Below, one piece after another: positions 44,002-51,641 of a stretch of DNA of 64,000 nt. Made by a program: the position numbers and the translations under genes. Positions within the stretch are counted from its first letter, which is position 1; each line of letters starts with the position of its first letter. The notes under the pieces are model-generated. The model saw only the letters and a program-made list of their open reading frames with translations, was not told the DNA's origin and did no database searches. Source of the DNA: Cyclobacteriaceae bacterium (lineage in GTDB: Bacteria; Bacteroidota; Bacteroidia; Cytophagales; Cyclobacteriaceae); the NCBI GenBank assembly GCA_019638355.1, contig JAHBTY010000001.1, forward strand, positions 186,001-250,000, in the 5' to 3' direction.

Positions 44002-44409
44002 TCATAATTGTTTTGCTTGTTTACGTTCTTTCGGTAAAAATTTTTCCGGATTTTCAATCATTGAGTTTAACATTCTTCCCACCTCTTCTGAATCCTGTTC
44101 AAGTTGATTAAAGTCTTTCTCGGTGATATAATTACAGGCTAAGGAAAACTCCAACCAAACCATTGTCTCACTATTCTCACCGTCAGCATCAGAACATTTG
44201 TTTACAAAATAGGCTTGGTATTTTCTTTTTCGATAAGCTTCGGCAATGCAGGAACAAACCGACCGAGATGATCGTTTGATTTGATCCACCAATGAATACC
44301 TTTCTTCTTTCGGAAATTTTTTAGTTAACTCAAAAATCTTCATCGCTAGTGCAAAAGCTTTTTGATACACAATCAAGTCTCGATATCCTTTACTTTTTGC
44401 CATTGCCAT
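44002..44409 (-). CDS. four-helix-bundle (23S rRNA intervening-sequence-type) protein
   Basis: 135 residues. GYRDLIVYQKAFALAMKIFE (8-27), LVDQIKRSSRSVCSCIAEAY (about 41-60) and a late helical pair are the IVS/four-helix-bundle fold. Such proteins occur inside 23S rRNA introns and as free-standing genes, function unknown. Here it sits between fadB-like and thiolase genes, flanked on both sides by repeats, as though inserted in the operon. Either ATG 44409 or 44403 may be the start. Confidence 0.85.
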   Translation of the reverse strand: MAMAKSKGYRDLIVYQKAFALAMKIFELTKKFPKEERYSLVDQIKRSSRSVCSCIAEAYRKRKYQAYFVNKCSDADGENSETMVWLEFSLACNYITEKDFNQLEQDSEEVGRMLNSMIENPEKFLPKERKQAKQL

Positions 44410-44424
44410 ATGTTCTGGTCTTTA

Positions 44425-44456
44425 CCTGCCTACTGTAGCCTGCCAACTGCCTACTA
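44425..44456. repeat. GGCAGTAGGCAG repeat block 3, overlapping the fadB-like stop
   Basis: CCTGCCTACTGTAGCCTGCC and CAACTGCCTACTA lie in the 44-bp gap and provide the stop codon of the upstream gene (TAG, 44454-44456 on the minus strand). Confidence 0.65.
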
Positions 44457-46853
44457 ATTCCGTAAAGGTTTCCCCCCCGTCAATATCGATTGAATCCGCT
44501 CTAATGTTTTCTTCTCACCGGTTAATGATAAGAATGCTTCACGTTCGAGGTCTAATAAATACTGTTCGGATACTTCTTGTGCATAGCTGAGGTCGCCACC
44601 GCACATTACGTTGGCAATCCACTTCGCAATTTTGGCATCGTGCTCAGAAATGTACCGGCCCATTAACATTCCTTGCAATCCCGCAAGGAATAATGCCTGC
44701 CCCGTGCGACCTTGTACTTTAATATTCTTTGCTTGTTGTGGCATGGTGTAACCGGCATCAGCCAAATCCAGTACGGCTTGCTTTGCATCAGCAATCTGGC
44801 GGTCTTTATTCATCGAAACACGATCCACGGCTTTTAGAATTCCCAACTCGCGTGCTTCTTCTGCTGAGGTGGCAACTTTTGCCGTGGCGATTGTCATGAA
44901 AGCATTTTGCAATGCGTTCAATTCTACATCGCCTTCCTGCAAGGCATCGCTTACGCGTTTAGTAAACTCTTTTGTTCCACCACCACCTGGAATTAATCCC
45001 ACGCCAACTTCAACAAGTCCAATGTAGGTTTCGGCAGCCGCTTGCGCGATGTCGGCATGCATGGTCATTTCGCAACCACCACCCAACGTGCGACCTTGCG
45101 GAGCAACCACAACTGGAATAGAGGAGTAACGCAAACGCATTACCGAATTCTGGAACGCACGAATCATAAAATCGATCTCGTCATAATCCTGTTCGATGGC
45201 ATACATAAATACCAATCCCAAATTCGCACCCAGCGAGAAGTCGGGGCCTTGATGACCGACAACTAAGCCTTTGTAATCTTTCTCAGCCAGATCGATGGCT
45301 TTGTTCATGCCTTCAATTACGCTGCTTCCCAATGTATAACTCTTCGAACTCCACGAGAAGTTGAGTACGCCATCGCCAATGTCGGTAACTTTCGATTCGG
45401 CATTTTTCCACACCACATTGTCGCTTTTGCTTTCCAAAATGATAAAGCTTTCGCGACCCGGAATGGACTTATAAGATTTAGAGGGGATGTCGTAATATTT
45501 TTTAGTGCCGCCTTCGGTTTTGTAAAACGATTTGTTGCCCGCAGCCAGCATATCATAAACCCATTGATTCGGTTTATAACCTGCGGCTTCCATTAAGGCA
45601 ATGCTTTTCTCTACCCCTACGGCATCCCATGTTTCGAAAGGTCCCATATCCCAACCGAAGCCACCGCTTACAGCATCATCAATGCGGAACAATTCATCGC
45701 TGATTTCGGGAATACGATTGCTTACATACTTAAACAAATCGAAAAACATATCGCGATAAAAATCTCCGGCTTTGTCTTTACCCGCCAGCAATACTTTAAA
45801 GCGATCTTTTAAATTATCAATTGTCTTGGTTGTTTCGAGCGTAGCGAATTTAGCTTTTGCCTTTGGCTGATACTCGAATGTTTTCAGATCGAGCGTAAGA
45901 ATTTCCGTTTCGCCTTTTGCGTTTTTAGATTTTTTATAAAAACCCTGGCCGGTTTTATCGCCCAACCATTTATTCTGCTCCAGTTTATTTACCGCATCGG
46001 GCAACTTAAACATCTCGCGACCTTCATCGTTCGGTAAGCCAGCATAGAGGTTGTTGGCAACTTTCACAAGTGTATCTAATCCCACTACATCCGATGTTCT
46101 GAATGTGGCTGATTTTGGTCTGCCGATAACGGGGCCGGTAAGTTTATCAATCTCATCTACGTTGAGATCGTACTTGCGCATGGAGTCAATTACTTTCAGC
46201 AAGCCCCAAACACCTACACGGTTACCGATAAAAGCCGGAGTGTCTTTACACAACACGGTGGTTTTACCGAGGAAGAGATCACCATAGTGCAGTAAGAATT
46301 TTGTTACTTCCGGATCGGTTTTAGTAGTTGGAATAATTTCCAATAATTTCAGATAGCGTGGCGGGTTAAAGAAGTGTGTTCCGGCAAAATGTTTTTGAAA
46401 ATCGTCACTTCTTCCTTCGGCCATTAAGTGAATAGGAATACCTGAAGTGTTGGAAGTGATAAGCGTGCCGGGTGTACGAAACTTTTCAACTTCGGTATAT
46501 ACTTTCTTTTTGATGTCCAGGTTTTCAATCACTACTTCTATTGTCCAGTCGCAGTGCTTGATCTTGGGCATGTCATCGGTAAAGTTTCCAAGCTTTACGC
46601 GCGAAGCAAACTTTTTGCTGAACAGCGCGGCTGGGTTCGACTTAAGAGTTGACTCAAACGCAGCATTCACAATTCGGTTTTTTACAGCCGGATGATCGAG
46701 CGTTAAGCCTTTTTTCTTTTCGTCATCAGAAAGCTCTTGGGGGGCAATGTCGAGCAGCAAAACGTCTACACCAATGTTGGCGAAATGGCAGGCAATGCGC
46801 GAGCCCATAATGCCCGATCCTAAAACAGCTACTTTACGGATAGTTCTATTCAT
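44454..46853 (-). CDS. 3-hydroxyacyl-CoA dehydrogenase/enoyl-CoA hydratase fusion
   Basis: 799 residues. The N-terminal half is the NAD-binding hydroxyacyl-CoA dehydrogenase (VAVLGSGIMGSRIACHF, SNTSGIPIHLMAEG, GTHFFNPPRYLKLLEIIP). The C-terminal third is a crotonase-fold hydratase (GPDFSLGANLG, GRTLGGGCEMTMHAD, VGVGLIPGGGGTKEF). The order is reversed compared with E. coli FadB (hydratase first). It catalyses two middle steps of beta-oxidation and lies 98 bp after the MarR gene. Confidence 0.93.
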   Translation of the reverse strand: MNRTIRKVAVLGSGIMGSRIACHFANIGVDVLLLDIAPQELSDDEKKKGLTLDHPAVKNRIVNAAFESTLKSNPAALFSKKFASRVKLGNFTDDMPKIKHCDWTIEVVIENLDIKKKVYTEVEKFRTPGTLITSNTSGIPIHLMAEGRSDDFQKHFAGTHFFNPPRYLKLLEIIPTTKTDPEVTKFLLHYGDLFLGKTTVLCKDTPAFIGNRVGVWGLLKVIDSMRKYDLNVDEIDKLTGPVIGRPKSATFRTSDVVGLDTLVKVANNLYAGLPNDEGREMFKLPDAVNKLEQNKWLGDKTGQGFYKKSKNAKGETEILTLDLKTFEYQPKAKAKFATLETTKTIDNLKDRFKVLLAGKDKAGDFYRDMFFDLFKYVSNRIPEISDELFRIDDAVSGGFGWDMGPFETWDAVGVEKSIALMEAAGYKPNQWVYDMLAAGNKSFYKTEGGTKKYYDIPSKSYKSIPGRESFIILESKSDNVVWKNAESKVTDIGDGVLNFSWSSKSYTLGSSVIEGMNKAIDLAEKDYKGLVVGHQGPDFSLGANLGLVFMYAIEQDYDEIDFMIRAFQNSVMRLRYSSIPVVVAPQGRTLGGGCEMTMHADIAQAAAETYIGLVEVGVGLIPGGGGTKEFTKRVSDALQEGDVELNALQNAFMTIATAKVATSAEEARELGILKAVDRVSMNKDRQIADAKQAVLDLADAGYTMPQQAKNIKVQGRTGQALFLAGLQGMLMGRYISEHDAKIAKWIANVMCGGDLSYAQEVSEQYLLDLEREAFLSLTGEKKTLERIQSILTGGKPLRN

Positions 46854-46883
46854 ATTACCGGTTTTTTTGTCTATTATAATTTA

Positions 46884-46963
46884 AAGTTGGCAATAGGCAG
46901 TTTGCAGTAGGCAGGGTTTGATCTGAACAGTTACTGCCAACTGCTGTCTGCTTACTGCCGACT
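46884..46963. repeat. GGCAGTAGGCAG repeat block 4, overlapping the marR stop
   Basis: AAGTTGGCAATAGGCAG and TTTGCAGTAGGCAG (46884-46915) are followed by inverted-type CTGCCAACTGCTGTC and CTTACTGCCGA (46934-46962). The last part encodes the end of MarR (…NSRQ stop at 46952), so the repeat has merged into the gene end. Confidence 0.65.
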
Positions 46964-47413
46964 ATTCACAACCAAATCTTCATAAATACCATTTCTCTCA
47001 ATAATCTGATTGATACTCTGCACTACTTCAAAAAACACATTCAGCTTGCTGGCCGGAATTTCTTCGCGCACTACTTCGTTAAAGCGTAACACCGTTTCCT
47101 TTGATTTATCGCGATGGCGCTTTCCTTCTTTGGTAAGAAAAATGCGAACCGAACGCTTATCGTTCTTATCAGCTTTTCTTACAATCAAACCTTTTTCTTC
47201 CATTGATTTTAGAAGTCGCGTAACACTGCGCGGTTCCAAACCCATCAGTGGCCCGATCTTGGTGGCCGGGGTTCCCTCTTCGGAGTGTATGTTCAATAAA
47301 GCAAAGCCGATAGACATGGTGCCCTGGTATTTTGCTGCCTGCTGATTGTACATGCGGGCAATGCTGTGCCAGGCGGCCTTTATATTATAGTCTATGGTTT
47401 CTTCTCTTTTCAT
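46952..47413 (-). CDS. MarR-family transcription regulator
   Basis: 153 residues from ATG 47413. The winged helix is in GPLMGLEPRSVTRLLKSMEE and the wing in RKADKNDKRSVRIFLTKEGK. It heads the beta-oxidation operon, so it most likely controls it, perhaps sensing acyl-CoA; the ligand is unknown. The divergent YceI gene is 195 bp away, and palindromes fill the gap. Confidence 0.88.
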   Translation of the reverse strand: MKREETIDYNIKAAWHSIARMYNQQAAKYQGTMSIGFALLNIHSEEGTPATKIGPLMGLEPRSVTRLLKSMEEKGLIVRKADKNDKRSVRIFLTKEGKRHRDKSKETVLRFNEVVREEIPASKLNVFFEVVQSINQIIERNGIYEDLVVNSRQ

Positions 47414-47424
47414 CAGTTTCAAAC

Positions 47425-47541
47425 CATGCCGAAGGTATAAAAATATATTCGGCATGCATACTATTTGTAAGATTTTTTAACCTTTTAAAATAAGGATGCA
47501 TTGGAAATGCATGACGAAGATCATGTTAATGCATGGTTAAC
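47425..47541. promoter_or_regulatory. cluster of palindromes in the marR/yceI divergent gap
   Basis: CATGCCGAA/TTCGGCATG (47425-47433, 47448-47456), ATGCATT-GGA-AATGCAT (47496-47512), and GTTAA-N7-TTAAC (47525-47541). The short-spaced ATGCATT palindrome resembles a MarR-type operator. Confidence 0.45.
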
Positions 47542-47608
47542 AATCATATGGCGGCTATTTGGGTGTGCCTAACCTTGTACTGTGAAACAAGACAGAAACC
47601 CGGAAGCC

Positions 47609-48184
47609 ATGAAAACGATCATAAAAAATCCCCGAGTATTAGCCTTGCTGGTCATGGTGTTTTTCCATGCTGCAGGCTGGGCACAAAAACCGTATAAAGT
47701 AAGCGGTACTCCGGCCATTACCATTGCTGGTACTTCCACCATGCACGACTGGACGATGACCTCGAAGCAGGTAACTGCCCAGGCACAGTTTGAAGTTGAT
47801 GCAAACGGTCAGCTGAGTAAAGTAAATTCTATTCTGGTAATCATTCCTGCTGAAAGTTTGAAAAGTGGTAAGGGTGCGATGGATAAGAATGCATACAACG
47901 CACTGAAAACCGACAAGAATAAAGACCTTAAATTTCAACTTACTGCAGCAGCCGTTGCTGGTAGCAACATTGAAGCGCAAGGAACTCTAACCATTGCTGG
48001 AACCCCAAAACCAATCGATTTACTGGTTACCGCCCAATCCGAGGCAAACGGCATTCGCTTCCAGGGATCTAAAAAAATTAAAATGACGGAGTTTAACGTA
48101 GAGCCGCCTTCGTTCATGTTTGGCTCAGTTAAAACGGGCGATGAGATTACCATAACCTTCGACATCACCCTATCAAATAAGTAA
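47609..48184 (+). CDS. YceI-family secreted protein
   Basis: 191 residues from ATG 47609 with a Sec signal ending GWAQ. The lipocalin-like YceI fold is shown by ITIAGTSTMHDWTMTSKQV and TGTLTIAG-like QGTLTIAGTPKPID, with KIKMTEFNVEPPSFMFG at the end. YceI proteins bind isoprenoid or other lipids. It starts a set with a barrel protein and a second YceI-like protein. Confidence 0.88.
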   Translation: MKTIIKNPRVLALLVMVFFHAAGWAQKPYKVSGTPAITIAGTSTMHDWTMTSKQVTAQAQFEVDANGQLSKVNSILVIIPAESLKSGKGAMDKNAYNALKTDKNKDLKFQLTAAAVAGSNIEAQGTLTIAGTPKPIDLLVTAQSEANGIRFQGSKKIKMTEFNVEPPSFMFGSVKTGDEITITFDITLSNK

Positions 48185-48225
48185 ACATAATCTATCTGTA
48201 AAATCACCTTTAAAGTTAAAATGTT

Positions 48226-49578
48226 ATGAAAACAAAATTCGCAACCCTAAGAAGTCTGCTGCTGGTGTTCGGCCTCATGTTAAGCTGGACAGCCTGGGCA
48301 CAGCAACCTACCATACAATACTGGAGGCCATATGATAAGCGAGGGGTAAATGTATTCGAAACCTCAAAAGAAGATACTGTTATTTATGATGGCTTGAAGA
48401 TGCGCCTCGGTGCAGGCTTTACACAAGGCTATCAGAAGCTAAATCACAGTAATGAGTTGGCAACGCCTGCACTTTATGAAATGGGTGGTGGTTTTCCATT
48501 GGCCCAGGCAAACTTCAACATTGATGTTCAATTGTATGATGGTGTAAGCCTGAACCTGGTTTCCTACATGTCATCTCACCACCACAACGAGTTTTGGGTT
48601 AAAGGAGGCTACCTGCAAATTGATAAAGTTGGTTTTCTGAAAAGTGAATTCTTTGATAACCTGTGGAAAAACCTTACGCTGAAAGTCGGCCACATGGAAG
48701 TAAACTATGGTGATGCACACTTCCGCAGAAGTGATGGCGGCCATACCTTATGGAACCCCTGGATTGAAAACAACATTATGGATGCCTTTACTACTGAAAT
48801 TGGAGCAGAGTTGTACTGGAAAAAAGATGGTGTGCTTGTAATGGCTGGTTTTACCGATGGCGAAATTCAAGGCAACATTGCAAGTCCATCACAGCCCGAT
48901 GGTGCAAAACGTAAACCATCACTATATGCCAAAGTCGGTTTCGATAAACAAGTGAAAAATAACCTGCGCGTACGAATTACTGGTTCTGGCATGACAACCA
49001 AATCCTCTGCCAGCAACACGTTGTTTGGTGGCGATCGTACAGGATCTAACTATCAATACGTAATGGAAAACGCGCCCGTGACATTAACCGGAAATGCTTT
49101 CTCTGGCCGGTTTAATCCTGGCTTCCGCGATAACATCACAGCTTTTGTTATCAATCCCTTTGTAAAATTCAGTGGACTTGAAGTGTTTGGAACATTTGAA
49201 TGGGCAAAAGGTAATAGTGCATTTGAAAATGGTGAAGGCACAACCTATGCTGCCGAAGCCGATCGCAATGCACAACAGGTAGCAGCCGAGGCTTTGTACC
49301 GCTTTGGAAAAGAAGAACAGTTTTATGTGGGCGCACGCTACATAAAAGTAGATGCCACCATTGCCGAAGGTTACACCGCAGCTGTTGCCGGAAGCCGGTA
49401 TGATGTTACGATAGACCGCACTTCTTTTGGAGCCGGTTGGTTTATTACCCGTAACATCTTGTTGAAAGGAGAGTACGTAACGCAAAACTACGATGGCTAT
49501 CGCGATACTGGTGCAAACAACCGCTTTTACAATGGTAAGTTTGACGGCTTCGTGATTCAGGGTGCAATCTCTTTCTGA
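48226..49578 (+). CDS. outer-membrane beta-barrel (porin-like) protein
   Basis: 450 residues with a Sec signal ending AWAQ. Alternating strands rich in aromatic residues run from ~50 to the end (for example LKVGHMEVNYGDAHFRRSD, YVGARYIKVD, NILLKGEYVTQNYDGY), ending in a terminal Phe (GAISF). It lies 42 bp after the YceI gene. The substrate is unknown. Confidence 0.82.
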   Translation: MKTKFATLRSLLLVFGLMLSWTAWAQQPTIQYWRPYDKRGVNVFETSKEDTVIYDGLKMRLGAGFTQGYQKLNHSNELATPALYEMGGGFPLAQANFNIDVQLYDGVSLNLVSYMSSHHHNEFWVKGGYLQIDKVGFLKSEFFDNLWKNLTLKVGHMEVNYGDAHFRRSDGGHTLWNPWIENNIMDAFTTEIGAELYWKKDGVLVMAGFTDGEIQGNIASPSQPDGAKRKPSLYAKVGFDKQVKNNLRVRITGSGMTTKSSASNTLFGGDRTGSNYQYVMENAPVTLTGNAFSGRFNPGFRDNITAFVINPFVKFSGLEVFGTFEWAKGNSAFENGEGTTYAAEADRNAQQVAAEALYRFGKEEQFYVGARYIKVDATIAEGYTAAVAGSRYDVTIDRTSFGAGWFITRNILLKGEYVTQNYDGYRDTGANNRFYNGKFDGFVIQGAISF

Positions 49579-49600
49579 TTTGGAGGGATGGTTAATGGGT

Positions 49601-49633
49601 GAGTTCCGGTCAGGGGTGGCCGGAGCTCTTTTT
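49601..49633 (+). terminator. rho-independent terminator
   Basis: GAGTTCCGGTC (49601-49611) pairs with GGCCGGAGCTC (49618-49628), including two G-U pairs, followed by TTTTTA. It separates the barrel gene from the second YceI-like gene. Confidence 0.8.
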
Positions 49634-49668
49634 ACATTTGGTAAACTTGATAAGCAAGAACTGTCACA

Positions 49669-50265
49669 ATGAAACGCATCTTGATTTTAATAGTAGCTGT
49701 CATGCTTTGGAGTTCGTTTAACTCACCGGTACTGTTGCACCGGTTTATTGTGCAGCCCGAAAGCATGCTGGTGGTTGCAGGCAAAACCAATGTAAATTCC
49801 TTTCAATGTACCACGTTGTATTGCGGTCGCGATACGTTGGTGCTTCGCGAAAGCGTTGGTACGCCCCCTGTTTTTATAAAAGGTAATGTACAACTTGATG
49901 CTTCCGCATTTAGTTGTGGCATGCAGTTAATGACCAATGATTTTAACCGGACCATCAAGGCAACCCAGCATCCGACAATTGCGATTGATTTTATTTCATT
50001 CGAAAAAACACCGGTATTCGGCTGTGCCGAAGAACGATTTAAGGGCCGCATGAAAATAATGCTGGCCGGTGTGGTAAAAACGTTTGATGTGGATTGTGCA
50101 ATCGAAGTAAAGAGTAATGGCATTATTTACCTGCGGGGCATTCGTGAATTTGAGTTTGCCGATTTTAATCTTACTGCACCCTCGCGCATGATGGGTATGG
50201 TTAAAGTGGAAGACAACCTTGAGGTAAAATTTAGCCTGGCACTTAAACTTGACCCGAACCCGTGA
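49669..50265 (+). CDS. YceI-like secreted protein (second copy)
   Basis: 198 residues with an N-terminal signal. The middle holds GNVQLDASAFSCGMQLMTND and KVEDNLEVKFSLALKL; a short version of the fold is seen, with four Cys residues that could form disulfides. It is more diverged than the copy at 47609. It may share the first copy's pathway, but the terminator suggests its own transcription. Confidence 0.65.
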   Translation: MKRILILIVAVMLWSSFNSPVLLHRFIVQPESMLVVAGKTNVNSFQCTTLYCGRDTLVLRESVGTPPVFIKGNVQLDASAFSCGMQLMTNDFNRTIKATQHPTIAIDFISFEKTPVFGCAEERFKGRMKIMLAGVVKTFDVDCAIEVKSNGIIYLRGIREFEFADFNLTAPSRMMGMVKVEDNLEVKFSLALKLDPNP

Positions 50266-50296
50266 TGTTGTCTATGACTTAATTCTTATTCAACCT

Positions 50297-51124
50297 TTAC
50301 TTTCTTAATTTATCCAGATAGAGCTTCGAGGCTTGCTCTACCCACCTATCACGCGCGATGCGACCGGGAAAAAATTCAATAACAGATGCAACCCGCTGAA
50401 TACTTTCTTCGGTAAGCTCGCTTAGCTGGCGGAAACTGTAAATACCGGCCTTATTAAGTTTGGCTTCAATGCCAGGGCCAATGCCATTAATCATTTTTAA
50501 ATCGTCCGTTTCCGGTTGCGTTGCTGATTCCACGTTAGCGGGTACTGTACCTTTTTTGCTTCGTTGCACATGTAACAATTCACTAAGCTCAATTTCTAAT
50601 TTTTGTTTTTCCTGCCGGCATTTCAACACTTCCTGCTTGGCATCGTTAAAACCCTTTTGTAAATCATTAATAGTACTTTGAAGCTCAGAAGTTTGGTGCT
50701 GCCATAATTCTTGTTCGCTTTTATAAGCTTCTTCCACAGTTTTTAAACGCTCGTTCTCGCGCGAAATAGTAAGAAAATCGGAACGAAACGTTTCGCGGGC
50801 ACGCGTTAAAGTAGTTTCAGTCTTATGGGCCCTGTCGGTTGCTTGTTGAATAAGTTCTTCCTTTTCAGTTAGAAGTATTTTTAAAATTGTGGTCTCATTT
50901 TTAGAAGCAGACACTTTGAGTTGATTCAGGTACCAGCCTATTCCAAAACCAATAAGCAGCGAAACAAGCACGATCAATAATATTTCGGCAATAGCTAATG
51001 CAGATTGATGGGGGTTAATGTTTTCTGGTTTAGGATCAAGCCCTTTTACCCAGAACAAAAACCAAAATGAAGCGGAAACACACCAAACAGCAAATATCCC
51101 AACCAGAAAATAAACAGGGCGCAT
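50297..51124 (-). CDS. membrane coiled-coil protein with C-terminal helix-hairpin-helix
   Basis: 275 residues. Two hydrophobic segments (near 5-25 and 45-68) are followed by a coiled coil to ~195. The end (LKMINGIGPGIEAKLNKAGI, then RQLSELTEESIQRVA) is a helix-hairpin-helix of the type found in flap-endonuclease-like and Rad51-like proteins, which usually binds DNA or protein. It is convergent with the YceI-like gene. Confidence 0.75.
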   Translation of the reverse strand: MRPVYFLVGIFAVWCVSASFWFLFWVKGLDPKPENINPHQSALAIAEILLIVLVSLLIGFGIGWYLNQLKVSASKNETTILKILLTEKEELIQQATDRAHKTETTLTRARETFRSDFLTISRENERLKTVEEAYKSEQELWQHQTSELQSTINDLQKGFNDAKQEVLKCRQEKQKLEIELSELLHVQRSKKGTVPANVESATQPETDDLKMINGIGPGIEAKLNKAGIYSFRQLSELTEESIQRVASVIEFFPGRIARDRWVEQASKLYLDKLRK

Positions 51125-51206
51125 CAGTTAAAAATTAGGGGATGATTTGATACAAAAATAAAAAAACGCCCGACATGCAACCTGATTTACCGATAAAGCG
51201 TCTTAG

Positions 51207-51227
51207 ATACATAATTCACTTATGTAT
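51207..51227. promoter_or_regulatory. palindrome before padR (PadR operator candidate)
   Basis: ATACATAA (51207-51214) and TTATGTAT (51220-51227) are exact inverted copies around TTCAC, ending 9 bp before the padR ATG at 51237. PadR proteins often bind ATGT/ACAT palindromes, so autoregulation is likely. Confidence 0.65.
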
Positions 51228-51236
51228 TAATGATTT

Positions 51237-51569
51237 ATGCATTCGCCAGAGCTGTTAAAGGGAACACTTCAAACAATTGTACTAAAAGTATTGAAAGATA
51301 ACGGCCGCATGTATGGCTATGAGATTACGCAGCGGGTAAAAGAATTATCGGATGAAAGAATCGTATTAACCGAAGGTGCATTGTACCCCGCCCTGCACAA
51401 ACTGGAAGCAGAAGGCATGTTGCGTACCGAAACAGAAGCCATTGGTAAACGCGTGCGAAAATACTATTCGCTTACACCACAAGGCCGCAGCCTGGTGAAA
51501 GAGCGCGTGAATGAATTTGTTGAGTTTATTAAAACAATGGGAAATGTGTTGCAAGTGAACATAGGATGA
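51237..51569 (+). CDS. PadR-family transcription regulator
   Basis: 110 residues. The winged helix is marked by LLKGTLQTIVLKVLKDNGRM, YGYEITQRV, LTEGALYPALHKLEAEGML and the wing KRVRKYYSLTPQGRS. The permease gene follows after 72 bp filled by a repeat block. It is the second PadR in the window. Confidence 0.92.
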   Translation: MHSPELLKGTLQTIVLKVLKDNGRMYGYEITQRVKELSDERIVLTEGALYPALHKLEAEGMLRTETEAIGKRVRKYYSLTPQGRSLVKERVNEFVEFIKTMGNVLQVNIG

Positions 51570-51576
51570 AATTCGC

Positions 51577-51637
51577 TTCTGGTTTCTTGTCGCTGGTAAC
51601 AAGTTGCCAGCAACCAGAGACAAGTAACCAGCAACTT
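51577..51637. repeat. GTCGCTGGTAACAAG-type repeat, inverted copies
   Basis: TTTCTTGTCGCTGGTAAC (51583-51600) is followed by GCCAGCAACCAGAGACAAG and GTAACCAGCAACTT, inverted and degenerate. It fills the gap between padR and the permease gene. Confidence 0.6.
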
Positions 51638-51641
51638 AACT

